DNA of 64,000 bases from Halomonas alkalisoli (GCF_021412585.1 NZ_JAKCMI010000026.1:102082-166081), one strand, 5' to 3'; shown: positions 45,392 to 54,868, numbered from the stretch's first letter. The notes: generated by a model from the sequence alone, not told the origin. Numbers and translations: made by a program.

Positions 45392-45405
45392 CTGATGCAG
45401 ATCAA
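45392..45405 (-). promoter_or_regulatory. FNR/ANR-type box upstream of the NIT operon
   Basis: The minus strand reads TTGATCTGCATCAG, matching the FNR consensus TTGAT-N4-ATCAA in nine of ten conserved positions. It lies about 170 bp upstream of the chemoreceptor ATG. Oxygen-responsive control would suit genes that sense nitrate, the alternative electron acceptor. Confidence 0.5.
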
Positions 45406-45444
45406 ATGACGGTCTCATCACTCATCTGAGCGCTGGCTGATTAT

Positions 45445-46256
45445 GACTGGAAGCCGCAGGCCTCCCGGCGGTGTTGCCGGTATTCGCGACGACAACCAAC
45501 CTTTCAGCCTCCGCCGAGGCGCCTGACGGCGCCAGTCGCGATGGAAACCAGCGCTCCAACAGCGAATCTCTTCACCGACGGTGCCACGACGCTGTAGGAG
45601 GAAGCTTTAGCTCCGGTCCGACGCATCGGCGACTGGGGGCCGCAGGCCTCCCGGCGGTGTTGCCGGTATTCGCGACGACAACCAACCTTTCAGCCTCCGC
45701 CGAGGCGCCTGTGACGGCGCCAGTCGCGATGGAAACCAGCGCTCCAACAGCGAATCTCTTCACCGACGGTGCCACGCCGCTGTAGGAGGAAGCTTTAGCT
45801 CCGGTCCGACGCATCGGCGACTGGAGGCCGCAGGCCTCCCGGCGGTGTTGCCGGTAATCGCGACGACAACCAACCTTTCAGCCTCCGCCGAGGCGCCTAT
45901 CGGCGCCAGTCGCGATGGAAACCAGCGCTCCAACAGCGAATCTCTTCACCGACGGTGCCACGACGCTGTAGGAGTAGCTTCAGCTCACGACTGGAGGCCG
46001 CAGGCCTCCCGGCGGTGTTGCCGGTATTCGCGACGACAACCAACCTTTCAGCCTCAGCCGTGGCGCCTGACGGCGCCAGTCGCGATGGAAACCAGCGCTC
46101 CGACAGCTGCTTTCTCCACCAACGTTGCCACGCCGCTGTAGGAGTAGCTTCAGCTCACGACTGGAGGCCGCAGGCCTCCCGGCGGTGTTGCCGGTAATCG
46201 CGACAACAACCAACCTTTCAGCCTCCGCCGAGGCGCCTGACGGCGCCAGTCGCGCA
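45445..46256. repeat. Tandem array of five 170-188 bp repeat units
   Basis: Units begin with GACTGGAGGCCGCAGGCC at 45445 (GACTGGAAGCCGCAGGCC), 45631 (GACTGGGGGCCGCAGGCC), 45819, 45989 and 46159. Lengths are 186, 188, 170 and 170 bp, with a last partial unit of ~98 bp. Each contains inner inverted repeats (GGCCGCAGGCC, GGAGGAAGCTTTAGCTCC, GGCGCCTATCGGCGCC). Two end variants occur: GGTCCGACGCATCGGC in early units and CAGCTCAC in later ones. Small open frames inside are not genes. The same family recurs at 55.3-55.9 kb and 59.0-59.3 kb. Together with flanking DNA it fills the 1.26-kb gap between the NIT operon and the cyclase operon. Confidence 0.9.
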
Positions 46257-46357
46257 GTTGAGCGGCCCTAAGGAAACTCTGCACAAATCCCCCCTGAACG
46301 CCACCTGAACGCCACCTGAACGACCATCATGCATATTTTTCATTAGCGCACGAAGTA

Positions 46358-46392
46358 TTCAAACTTGAAACTTCAACCTTGAAATATATTTC
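46358..46392. promoter_or_regulatory. Tandem palindromic operator-like sites upstream of the cyclase-TRAP operon
   Basis: Two inverted repeats TTCAAACTTGAA (46358-46369) and TTCAACCTTGAA (46372-46383) sit 14 bp apart and run into a third palindrome GAAATATATTTC (46381-46392). They lie ~95-125 bp before the cyclase ATG in otherwise unstructured DNA, a plausible binding region for a regulator encoded elsewhere. Confidence 0.5.
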
Positions 46393-46484
46393 ATTTCTAC
46401 CTAGGCTGATTTTCAGCCCTGCCGCCAAGCGAGCAGTGCCTATCACAATGTGTTGGTAATTCAGCAAGCAAGGGAACAACGACA

Positions 46485-47573
46485 ATGACATCCCGCTTGA
46501 TACTGCTGCCCACTGTCGCGTGCATAGCAGCCTTGAACGTTGCAACGGCCCTGGCGGCCCCGTCAGGAGAACACCAAGCCCACCTGGAGAGTATCCAGCA
46601 GGCACCTGTGCCACCCTGGCCCGGCGGCGATGAAGCCGGCATGGGCAATACCCAGAGTTCGGGTACATGGCAGCGCTGCGCCTTCCACCTCATGCAGCCC
46701 GGTGCACAGGCGTACGAGCTAGCCTACCCGCGCACTGCGACAATGCCGCAGTCCCCGTTTGCCGAACCCGAGTCCTATCGCTTCGACCCTTCCAGTGGCA
46801 TTCCAGGCACTCGCCACGGCTTCAATACCGAGTCGATCAGCGGAAATATCGGTGGTCAAGGCACCCAACTGGACGGCCTGGGCCATTTCGCCCACCTCTC
46901 CGAGCCCTGGAGCGGTGAAGGGGAATTTCCCGCCGAGGACCTGCGTTACTACGGCGGGTTCTCACAGGACGACGTGAAGCCTACACCGGATGCACCGCTC
47001 GAAAGGCTTGGCCTCGAGAACCTTCCGCCGATCGTTTCCTCTGCCGTGCTGCTGGATGCCGCGGCATACCTCAACGACGGTGAGGCCCTTGCGGCCGGCG
47101 ACCTGGTCACCCGCGACGACATTCAGGGCATGATCGAGGCCCAGGGACTCGCATGGCGTGGCCTGCTGCCCGGCGATGTGCTCTACATCCACACCGGCTG
47201 GGGCAACCTATGGGAGGAGGGAGACGAGCGCTACTACGCTCAGGGGCCAGGCCTTGCCTACGACACCATGGAGTGGCTGGAAGAGCAGGCTGTCGTGCTG
47301 GTCGCCCTGGATAACCCCTTCACCGATCCGGCTCCGGAAGGCATGTTGACGGGCCAGGCAATACCCGAAGGCGTGCCCGATGGCCTACCCTTCGCCATCC
47401 ATCACCACAACCTGACGCAGTCAGGCATCTACCAGATCCAGAACGCGCGGCTGGCAGAGCTGGCAGCTGATCAGGTCTGGACTTCCTGCACCATGATCCT
47501 TCCCACCCTGACGAAGGGAGCAGCCCAGGCGCCGGTCAGGCCCGTTGCCATCGGCGCTCCGGCGCAACCCTGA
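46485..47573 (+). CDS. Exported cyclase-family (kynurenine-formamidase-like) hydrolase
   Basis: 362 residues with a signal peptide (ILLPTVACIAALNVATALAA). The cyclase/formamidase fold is seen in GNIGGQGTQLDGLGHF, which aligns with the metal motif HxGTHxDxPxHF. The first two histidines are Gly and Gln, as in a large subgroup of this family. LLPGDVLYIHTGWGNLW and ALDNPFTDP follow. It probably opens an amide or lactone ring of a periplasmic substrate before uptake. It is the first gene of an operon with a TRAP transporter and 2-oxoacid oxidoreductase genes. Confidence 0.78.
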   Translation: MTSRLILLPTVACIAALNVATALAAPSGEHQAHLESIQQAPVPPWPGGDEAGMGNTQSSGTWQRCAFHLMQPGAQAYELAYPRTATMPQSPFAEPESYRFDPSSGIPGTRHGFNTESISGNIGGQGTQLDGLGHFAHLSEPWSGEGEFPAEDLRYYGGFSQDDVKPTPDAPLERLGLENLPPIVSSAVLLDAAAYLNDGEALAAGDLVTRDDIQGMIEAQGLAWRGLLPGDVLYIHTGWGNLWEEGDERYYAQGPGLAYDTMEWLEEQAVVLVALDNPFTDPAPEGMLTGQAIPEGVPDGLPFAIHHHNLTQSGIYQIQNARLAELAADQVWTSCTMILPTLTKGAAQAPVRPVAIGAPAQP

Positions 47574-47614
47574 GAATCACGAACCCCGTCACGACAATAA
47601 CAAGGGAGTACAAC

Positions 47615-48592
47615 ATGAACCGCACTATCCACTGGACCACCACCATCGGTGCCGCCCTGGTCTCCCTGGGGCTGGTAACCCAGGCTGCCGCCGACACGGC
47701 GACACTGAGAACCGTCAGCGCCTTCAACTCCGGCACTGCCATTCCGCATACCTTCGAGATGTTTCTCGAAGAGATTCAGAACGATCCGGATGCACCGATC
47801 GAGATCAACTTCATCGGCGGCCCTGAAACCATGCCGCCCTTCCAGATAGGCAATGCGGTAAGCAACGGCGTGGTCGACATGGCCTTCGTCACCTCGGCGT
47901 TCTACACCAGTTCCCTGCCGGCAGCCCACGCCCTGAACCTGACGCGCTACTCCCCCGAGGAACTGCGGGAAACGGGCCGTTTCGAGCAGCTGCAAGAGAT
48001 GTGGCGCGAGCAGATGAACGTGCACTACCTGGCCTATACCAACTACGGCAATCGCTATCACCTGTATCTCAACGAGCCGATCAGCGGCCCCGAACTCAAC
48101 GGGCTGCGCATGCGTATCACGCCGGTGTACCGCGCCTTCGTCGAAGCCATGGGCGGCGAAGCGGCCCAGACCCCGCCAGGCGAAGTCTATACCGCGCTGG
48201 AGCGAGGCACGGTGGACGGCTACGGCTGGCCGGTCCAGGGCATCTTCGATCTCGGCTGGCAGGAGCATACCCGCTACCGCGTCGACCCCGGCTTCTACCA
48301 CGTGGAAGTCGGCGTATTGGTCAACCAGAACACCTGGGACAACCTTACCGACGAGCAGCGTGACTATCTCACCGACAAGGCGATCTGGCTGGAAGAGCTC
48401 AATGGTCTCAATGAGGAAATCAACATCGAGGAGGAGCGCCGTCAGGCCGAAGCGGGTATCGAGGTGATCGAATTCGAGGGTGAGGATCGGGAGCGCTTCC
48501 TCGAGACGGCCTACGAAGTGCAGTGGGAACGGCTGGCTCAGGAGCATGCTGAAAATACTGAGCGACTGAGAGAGATTCTGGACAGTGAATGA
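47615..48592 (+). CDS. dctP: TRAP transporter substrate-binding protein (DctP family)
   Basis: 325 residues; signal peptide ending near TQAAADTATLR. Family segments are NGLRMRITPVYRAFVEAMGGEAAQTPPGEVYTALERGTVDGYGWP, containing the arginine (RMRIT) that holds the substrate carboxylate. It is unlike the binding protein at 26594, so a different ligand is expected. Its 3' end overlaps dctQ by 8 bp. Confidence 0.88.
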   Translation: MNRTIHWTTTIGAALVSLGLVTQAAADTATLRTVSAFNSGTAIPHTFEMFLEEIQNDPDAPIEINFIGGPETMPPFQIGNAVSNGVVDMAFVTSAFYTSSLPAAHALNLTRYSPEELRETGRFEQLQEMWREQMNVHYLAYTNYGNRYHLYLNEPISGPELNGLRMRITPVYRAFVEAMGGEAAQTPPGEVYTALERGTVDGYGWPVQGIFDLGWQEHTRYRVDPGFYHVEVGVLVNQNTWDNLTDEQRDYLTDKAIWLEELNGLNEEINIEEERRQAEAGIEVIEFEGEDRERFLETAYEVQWERLAQEHAENTERLREILDSE

Positions 48593-49115
48593 CACAGCAC
48601 TCGCCGATGACAAGGCCGCGCGTTCACCGCTACAGAAGACATACCATTACGTGATGCAAGCCTGCGGCCTGGCCGCAGGTGTCATCATCGGTGTCGTGTC
48701 GATTGTCATCGTTCTCAATGTCATGAGCCGAAACCTGGGTTTCGGCTCGATCTACGGCACAGTGGAAGGCAGCGAATATGCCATTGCCGCCGCCACTTTT
48801 CTTGCCGCTCCCTGGGTGCTCTATCACGGCGCCCACGTACGGGTTGACCTGCTGCAGCAGGCGCTGCCGCAGCCCTATCGGAATTTCCTGGAAATGGGCA
48901 TCAACCTGCTCGGCGCGCTGATCAGCCTATGCTTCGGCTATTTCCTTCTGGCAACCGGCACCGACTACCTGAGCCGAGGAACCATGGTCTACAAGTCGTT
49001 CGTGTTCCCCGAATGGTGGACCTTCCTGCTCCCCGTCTTGTGCTTTGCCCTGCTGACTCTCGAATTCCTGCGCCGCCTGTGGCGCCTCATGCTGCAGCGG
49101 CGAGAGGTGACATGA
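48585..49115 (+). CDS. dctQ: TRAP transporter small permease (DctQ family)
   Basis: 176 residues from GTG 48585, overlapping the binding-protein stop. Four transmembrane helices, with GTVEGSEYAIAAATFLAAPWVLYHGAHVRVDLL matching the conserved DctQ helix 2 and loop. The stop overlaps dctM as ATGA. Confidence 0.85.
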   Translation: MNDTALADDKAARSPLQKTYHYVMQACGLAAGVIIGVVSIVIVLNVMSRNLGFGSIYGTVEGSEYAIAAATFLAAPWVLYHGAHVRVDLLQQALPQPYRNFLEMGINLLGALISLCFGYFLLATGTDYLSRGTMVYKSFVFPEWWTFLLPVLCFALLTLEFLRRLWRLMLQRREVT

Positions 49116-50431
49116 TGGAATGGCATTCTGCTCTGTTGCTGCTGATAGGCGGACTCATCCTGCTCATGGCGTTGGGCCTGCCGGTCGTTTTCGCCTTCAT
49201 CGCGATCAACCTCGTCGGGGCCTTCGTTTTCATGGGCGGCGAGGTGGGCATCATGCAGATGGCACGCAACAGCGCCGAGGCCATCACCAGCTTTTCACTG
49301 ATCCCCATCCCCCTTTTCGTGCTCATGGGTGAAATCCTGTTCCACACCGGTCTTGCCTACAAGGCGATCACCGCCATCGAGCGGTTGATCAAGCGTGTAC
49401 CCGGCCGCCTGAGTATCGTCTCGGTACTTGGCGGCACGGCCTTCGCCACGCTCTCCGGGTCAAGCATTGCCAACACCGCCATGATGGGTAGCTCACTGCT
49501 CCCCGATATGCTCAAGCGTGGCTACCACCCCTCCATCGCCATGGGACCCATCATGGCAGTGGGCGGCATCGCCATGCTGATTCCCCCTTCGGCGCTGGCG
49601 GTCACCTTGGGGAGCCTGGCCGGCATCTCCATCGGACAGCTGCTGATAGGCGGCATCATTCCTGGCATGCTCATGGGCGTCGCCGTACTCCTGTACGTGA
49701 TGATCCGCTGTGCGAGAAATCCCGACCTGGCACCGGCCGACGACGTGGATACCAGCCTGACCACGTGGCAGCGCTGGCAACCTTTCTGTGTCTATGTACT
49801 GCCGCTGAGCGGCATCTTCGTGGCCGTGGTGGGCAGCCTGCTGACCGGCTGGGCCGAGCCCACGGAATCTGCCGCTTTCGGCGCCGTCGCCGCCACGTTT
49901 GCCGCGCTTTGCTATCGCTGCCTGAGCCTGGACTCACTGGTCACGTCGCTGATGGAGACGGCCAAGGTCTCGGTCATGATCCTCTTCGTGCTGGTTGCCT
50001 CCACCACGTTCTCACAGCTGCTCTCATTCTCCGGTGCCACAAGCGGGCTTCTGCAAGTGGTGACGGGGTGGGAACTGACACCGCTGATGGTCGTACTCGG
50101 CATGCTGCTGGTACTGCTGGTGCTGGGCTGCTTCGCCGACCAGATCAGCATGATCATGATCACCCTGCCGTTCTTCATGCCACTCGTATCGACCCTGGGC
50201 ATCGACCCGATCTGGATCGGCGTGCTGTTCCTGGTGGCCATGGAAATCAGTTTTCTGACACCGCCCTTCGGGCTGCTGTTGATCGTGATGCAAGGTGTGG
50301 CGCCGCCCGGAATCCGGCTTACCCAGGTATACCAGGCGGCACTGCCTTTCCTGATCCTGCAATTGCTGGTTCTGGCGCTGGTCGTTGCACTCCCCTGGCT
50401 GGCGACCGGCCTGCCCGACATGATGCGCTGA
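49112..50431 (+). CDS. dctM: TRAP transporter large permease (DctM family)
   Basis: 439 residues from ATG 49112 (MMEWHSALLLLIGGL), preceded by GAGAGG; the frame is open further upstream within dctQ. DctM features are ATLSGSSIANTAMMGSSLLPDM, GGIAMLIPPSALAVTLG and GGIIPGMLMG. It moves the DctP-bound acid across the inner membrane. Confidence 0.88.
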   Translation: MMEWHSALLLLIGGLILLMALGLPVVFAFIAINLVGAFVFMGGEVGIMQMARNSAEAITSFSLIPIPLFVLMGEILFHTGLAYKAITAIERLIKRVPGRLSIVSVLGGTAFATLSGSSIANTAMMGSSLLPDMLKRGYHPSIAMGPIMAVGGIAMLIPPSALAVTLGSLAGISIGQLLIGGIIPGMLMGVAVLLYVMIRCARNPDLAPADDVDTSLTTWQRWQPFCVYVLPLSGIFVAVVGSLLTGWAEPTESAAFGAVAATFAALCYRCLSLDSLVTSLMETAKVSVMILFVLVASTTFSQLLSFSGATSGLLQVVTGWELTPLMVVLGMLLVLLVLGCFADQISMIMITLPFFMPLVSTLGIDPIWIGVLFLVAMEISFLTPPFGLLLIVMQGVAPPGIRLTQVYQAALPFLILQLLVLALVVALPWLATGLPDMMR

Positions 50432-50488
50432 AACCACTAAACACCACTCACGCCCTGGGCTGAAAACCCACGCGACGAGGCAATCACA

Positions 50489-52645
50489 ATGGCTGAAAGA
50501 ACATTTGTCGAGGAGGTCAAGAAGCTACGCCTGGGAGAGGGCGAAACCTTCCAGGGCGAGGGCATCCTGGCCGTCACCAAAGCGCTGCTGCAGTCAGGAG
50601 TCGCCTACGTGGGCGGCTACCAGGGGGCGCCGATTTCCCATCTCATGGATGTGCTTCACGACGCCCAGCCCATTCTCGAGGAGCTGGGCGTACACTTCGA
50701 AAACAACGCCAGCGAAGCCGCCGCCGCCGCCATGCTGGCGGCCTCGGTCAACTACCCGTTGCGCGGTGCGGTGGCCTGGAAATCCACCGTGGGCACCAAC
50801 GTCGCCTCCGATGCACTGGCCAACCTGGCCTCGGGTGGCGTGACCGGGGGCGCGCTGATCATCGTCGGCGAAGATTACGGCGATGGCTCGAGCATCATGC
50901 AGGAGCGCACCCACGCCTTCGCCATGAAGAGCCAGATTTGGCTGCTCGACCCGCGCCCCAACCTGCCCTCCATCGTCAAGGCGGTGGAGAAAGGGTTTGA
51001 GCTGTCGGAAGCCAGCAACACACCGGTGATGCTGGAGCTGCGTATTCGCGCCTGTCATGTCCACGGGCGCTTCCAGACCCAGGCCAACCGCTCGCCCAGC
51101 TTCACCATCGACGACGCCTTGGCCAACCCGGTTCGCGATACCAGCCGCATAGTATTACCGCCCGCCAGCTTCCAGCATGAGCATGAGAAGGTAAATACGC
51201 GCTGGCCGGCGGCGGTGAACTTCATCAAGGAGCACGGCCTCAACGAGACCTTTCCCGGCGATCATGCCGACATCGGCCTGATTCTTCAGGGCGGGCTCTA
51301 CAATACGGTCATTCGCGGGCTCGAGCGCCTCGGCCTGGCCGACACCTTCGGCAACAGTCGCATCCCCCTGCATGTGCTGAATGTCACCTATCCGCTGGTG
51401 GACGACGAGCTGGAGGCCTTCTGCTCAGACAAGCGTGCCGTGCTGATGATCGAGGAGGGACAGCCCGACTACCTGGAACAGGCACTTGCCAGTATCCTGC
51501 GTCGTGCCGATATCGACACTCGACTGCATGGCAAGGATGTGCTGCCCAAGGCCGGTGAATACAATGGCCAGGTGATGCTCAAGGGCCTGCGCGGCTTCCT
51601 TGCGGCTGCCGCGCCGACGCTGCTGCCACAGCCTGAGGCACTGCCCACCCCCGACGAGCAGGCACCCACCCTGCCACCTCGCCCACCGGGGTTCTGTACG
51701 GGCTGCCCCGAACGACCGATCTTCACCGCCATGAAGCTCGTCGAGCGTGAGCTTGGGCCACGCCACGTGAGCTGCGATATCGGCTGTCACCTGTTCTCCA
51801 TCCTCCCGCCCTTTAATATCGGCAATACCACCATGGGCTATGGCCTGGGGGCCTCCGCGGCTTCGGCCTTCCACGGTTCCAAGGGCGGCCGCGCCATCAG
51901 CGTGATGGGTGATGGTGGCTTCTGGCACAACGGCCTGACCAACGGCGTCGCAAATGCCGTCTACAACGGCGACGATGACGTGCTGCTGATCGTGGATAAC
52001 TTTTATTCCGCAGCCACCGGAGGGCAAGACCTTCCCTCCTCTCGCGCCGAGAATCCCATACGTCGCACCAACATTCCGATCGAGCAGGCGGTAAAGGGCG
52101 TGGGGGTGAAGTGGATTCGGGTGATCGATCACACCTATGACGTCCAGCGCATGAAGGCGACGCTCACCGAAGCCCTGACCACCCGGGAAAAGGGGCCCAA
52201 GGTCATCATCGCCCAGTCGGAGTGCATGCTGAATCTGCAGCGGCGCGAAAAACCCAAGGTGCGCCAGGCGCTCAAGGAGGGGAAGCGCACCGTCCGCCAG
52301 CGCTTCGGCGTCGACAGCGACACCTGCACCGGGGACCACTCCTGCATCCGTATATCCGGCTGCCCCTCCCTGTCGATACGGCCCAACCCCGATCCTCTGC
52401 GGGAACACCCCGTTGCCCACGTGGACAACACCTGCGTGGGCTGCGGCCTGTGTGGCGAGGCAGCCCATGCCGCCGTGCTCTGCCCCTCCTTCTATCGCGC
52501 CGACGTGATCAGCCACCCCAATCGCTGGGATCGCCTGCTGCACCGTTGGCGCCAGGGGATCATTCAGCGCCTGCAGGCGTGGCGCGAAAAGCGCCTGGCC
52601 CCGTTGCCCCCATCGGCTCACCTATCGGGAGACACCCATGCCTGA
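50489..52645 (+). CDS. iorA: Indolepyruvate:ferredoxin oxidoreductase alpha-like subunit
   Basis: 718 residues. The N-terminal half is the pyrimidine-binding domain (GYQGAPISHLMDVL, FENNASEAAAAAMLAASVN). The C-terminal half is the TPP domain: CTGCPERPIF, ISVMGDGGFWHNGLTNGVANAV, IVDNFYSAATGG. Two iron-sulfur motifs close the protein, CTGDHSCIRISGC and CVGCGLC with a distal CPSF. It converts aryl- or other 2-oxoacids to acyl-CoA with electrons passed to ferredoxin. The beta-like gene overlaps by 8 bp. A C-terminal basic tail (HRWRQGIIQRLQAWREKRL) extends beyond the ferredoxin domain. Confidence 0.82.
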   Translation: MAERTFVEEVKKLRLGEGETFQGEGILAVTKALLQSGVAYVGGYQGAPISHLMDVLHDAQPILEELGVHFENNASEAAAAAMLAASVNYPLRGAVAWKSTVGTNVASDALANLASGGVTGGALIIVGEDYGDGSSIMQERTHAFAMKSQIWLLDPRPNLPSIVKAVEKGFELSEASNTPVMLELRIRACHVHGRFQTQANRSPSFTIDDALANPVRDTSRIVLPPASFQHEHEKVNTRWPAAVNFIKEHGLNETFPGDHADIGLILQGGLYNTVIRGLERLGLADTFGNSRIPLHVLNVTYPLVDDELEAFCSDKRAVLMIEEGQPDYLEQALASILRRADIDTRLHGKDVLPKAGEYNGQVMLKGLRGFLAAAAPTLLPQPEALPTPDEQAPTLPPRPPGFCTGCPERPIFTAMKLVERELGPRHVSCDIGCHLFSILPPFNIGNTTMGYGLGASAASAFHGSKGGRAISVMGDGGFWHNGLTNGVANAVYNGDDDVLLIVDNFYSAATGGQDLPSSRAENPIRRTNIPIEQAVKGVGVKWIRVIDHTYDVQRMKATLTEALTTREKGPKVIIAQSECMLNLQRREKPKVRQALKEGKRTVRQRFGVDSDTCTGDHSCIRISGCPSLSIRPNPDPLREHPVAHVDNTCVGCGLCGEAAHAAVLCPSFYRADVISHPNRWDRLLHRWRQGIIQRLQAWREKRLAPLPPSAHLSGDTHA

Positions 52646-54230
52646 CGTGACCACAGCCAAACGACCGATCACGCTGGCCATCATGGCGATGGGCGGCCAG
52701 GGCGGCGGGGTCCTCTCCGACTGGATCGTCCACCTGGCCGAAAGCAACGGCTACCTGGCCCAGGCGACCTCGGTGCCCGGGGTCGCCCAGCGCACCGGAG
52801 CCACCATCTACTACCTGGAACTGTTTCCCGAGGCCGAGGCCGAACGCGCCGGCCAGGCACCGGTATTGGCCCTGATGCCGTCGCCGGGAGACGTCGATAT
52901 CGTGCTGGCCGCCGAGTTCATGGAAGCGGGCCGAGCCCTGGAGCGCGGGCTCGTGACCCTGGACCGCACCACGGTGATTGCCTCGAGCCACCGGGTATAT
53001 GGCATCACCGAAAAAAGCGCCATGGGCAACGGCATCCTCGACCCTGAACCAGTCCGTGAGCAGCTTCGGCAGCATGCCCAGCACTTCATCGAATTCGATA
53101 TGGAAGCCACTGCGCATAGCCAGGGCAGTGTCATCAGTGCCGTACTGTTCGGCGCACTGGCCGGCAGCCAGACGCTACCCTTCCCCCGTGAAGCGTTCGA
53201 AAATGCGATACGCGACGGTGGCATTGGTGTCTCGGCAAGCCTGCGCGCCTTCGATGCAAGCTACCAGCAGGCACAGGGCGCCGAACCCCATAGCGCACCG
53301 AGCAACACCGCCTCAGTCAATGAAGCCATCCCAGCCAGTAAAACCACCCCTCCCAAGGCAGAGCTGGCGGAGCTTGTCGCCTTGAGAGCCGAGATTGATA
53401 GCCGCTTCCCCGAACCGGTGCGTCCGGTAGTGCACGAGGGAGTACTGCGCCTGATCGATTATCAGGATATCCCCTATGCGCGCGAGTATCTGGAGCTGTT
53501 ACAACTGCGCATGACAGGAATCCAAGAACACCTGGATCACAGCGTTCTGCGAGAGCTGGCACGGCATCTGGCACTCTGGATGAGCTATGAGGACACCATT
53601 CGCGTCGCCGATCTGAAAATCCGTTGCGACCGCCTGGCGCGGGTGCGCAACGAGGTCAAGGCCGATCCAGACCAGATCGTCTATACCGCCGAGTATATGC
53701 ACCCACGCGTCGAAGAGATCTGCGACACCCTGCCGTCCGGCCTCGGACGCTGGGTGATGCGTACCGGCTGGGTTCGCCGCCCCCTGGCAAGAATGACCCA
53801 GCGCGGTCGACGCATCAGCCCCCAGCGGCTGCGAGGCTTTCTGCTGCTGCTGAGCGTGGCGAGCCTGCGGCGCTGGCGCAGGAAAACCCTGCGCTATCTT
53901 GATGAGCGCCAGCGCATCGATGCCTGGTTGGCAGCGGTCGATCGTGCGCTTGCCATCTCACCGGAGGTCGCCCTGGAGGTGATCAAGGCACAAGGGTTGG
54001 TGAAAGGCTATGGCGATACCCACCGCCGCGGCCTGGCCAGCTTCACCACCGTGATGGAGGCCTTCGAGCGCTTCGGCGAAGCGCCCGATGCCGCCGCACG
54101 CCTGCACCAGCTTCGCGAGGCGGCTCTCGCCGACGAGAAGGGCGAGACCTTGCAGCGCAGCGTGGGTGAGTGGAAGCCGGAAACGTCCACGGCAGCGGAC
54201 GACTCGCGTATCGCCGTGAAGCAGTTATAG
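52638..54230 (+). CDS. iorB: Indolepyruvate oxidoreductase beta-like subunit with C-terminal extension
   Basis: 530 residues. The N-terminal ~200 residues are the gamma/beta domain of 2-oxoacid oxidoreductases (MGGQGGGVLSDWIVHLAE, SVPGVAQRTGATIYYLELFP). Residues ~240-510 are an alpha-helical extension rich in Arg and Leu (ARMTQRGRRISPQRLRGFLLLL), known from long IorB proteins of proteobacteria. Classical archaeal IorB is about 200 residues, so this is the long aerobic-type form. It overlaps iorA and should form the functional complex with it. Confidence 0.8.
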   Translation: MPDVTTAKRPITLAIMAMGGQGGGVLSDWIVHLAESNGYLAQATSVPGVAQRTGATIYYLELFPEAEAERAGQAPVLALMPSPGDVDIVLAAEFMEAGRALERGLVTLDRTTVIASSHRVYGITEKSAMGNGILDPEPVREQLRQHAQHFIEFDMEATAHSQGSVISAVLFGALAGSQTLPFPREAFENAIRDGGIGVSASLRAFDASYQQAQGAEPHSAPSNTASVNEAIPASKTTPPKAELAELVALRAEIDSRFPEPVRPVVHEGVLRLIDYQDIPYAREYLELLQLRMTGIQEHLDHSVLRELARHLALWMSYEDTIRVADLKIRCDRLARVRNEVKADPDQIVYTAEYMHPRVEEICDTLPSGLGRWVMRTGWVRRPLARMTQRGRRISPQRLRGFLLLLSVASLRRWRRKTLRYLDERQRIDAWLAAVDRALAISPEVALEVIKAQGLVKGYGDTHRRGLASFTTVMEAFERFGEAPDAAARLHQLREAALADEKGETLQRSVGEWKPETSTAADDSRIAVKQL

Positions 54231-54233
54231 ACG

Positions 54234-54380
54234 CTAGGCTTTGTCTGAAAAGTCGGCGAGCGAAGGCCAGACAAGGCAAAAATCGGCGAAAAGACGGAGT
54301 TTACGGGGTGTAAATGAGTACTTTGAGCCGATTTTTAACGCCGTATGGCCGAGTGCAGCCAGTTTTCGGACAGAGCCTAG
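54234..54380. repeat. MITE-like element with 20-bp terminal inverted repeats
   Basis: The left end CTAGGCTTTGTCTGAAAAGT and the complement of the right end, CTAGGCTCTGTCCGAAAACT, agree at 17 of 20 bases. Length 147 bp, no coding capacity. The interior also has inverted pieces (AAAATCGGCGAAAAG against GAGCCGATTTTTAAC), giving a long foldback. It lies between iorB and the thioesterase gene, so it may affect the transcript. Confidence 0.75.
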
Positions 54381-54457
54381 GGGCCTGTCGGACTTAACGC
54401 TTATCTACTGCGAGATCCGGGCATGGGTACTGATATGAGCACTGACACGAGAAAAAC

Positions 54458-54868
54458 ATGAATGAGTACTTCACCACCCGACGCAAGGTTCGCTTCGAGC
54501 ATTGCGATCCGGCTGGCATCGTCTTCTACCCGCGCTACTTCGAAATGATCAACGCGGTCGTCGAGGATTGGTTCGATGACACCATGGGAATCGGTTTCAA
54601 CCAACTCGTGGAATCGGGTAGAGGCGTTCCTACCGTCTCCCTGGAGACTCAGTTCCATGCGCCCAGTCGGCTGGGGGAGAGTCTGGCCTTCCACCTCGTT
54701 CCCCAGGCCGTGGGGCGCACCAGCCTCACCCTCGAAATCACCGCCACCTGCAACGACCAGCGCCGACTGACAGCCCAGGTAACGCTGGTACTGATCGACC
54801 TGACAACCGGCCGGCCATTGCCCTGGCCCGATGCCATGCGCCAGCACTTTTCATGCAACGACACCTGA
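54458..54868 (+). CDS. Acyl-CoA thioesterase, 4-hydroxybenzoyl-CoA thioesterase family
   Basis: 136 residues, hotdog fold. The family active-site segment FEHCDPAGIVFYPRYFEMIN carries the catalytic Asp of the 4HBT type. TVSLETQFHAPSRLGESLAFHLV is the central helix-strand region. It would hydrolyse an aryl- or acyl-CoA thioester, possibly the product of the adjacent oxidoreductase. It is followed by a RidA gene 13 bp downstream. Confidence 0.85.
   Translation: MNEYFTTRRKVRFEHCDPAGIVFYPRYFEMINAVVEDWFDDTMGIGFNQLVESGRGVPTVSLETQFHAPSRLGESLAFHLVPQAVGRTSLTLEITATCNDQRRLTAQVTLVLIDLTTGRPLPWPDAMRQHFSCNDT

Noticed and set aside
45445..46256. Regularly spaced repeats that could suggest a CRISPR array
   Set aside because: Unit length is 170-188 bp and the whole unit is conserved, with no unique spacers and no cas genes nearby.
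51425..52621. 398-codon minus-strand frame opposite iorA
   Set aside because: iorA carries TPP and iron-sulfur motifs through this stretch; the reverse frame shows none.
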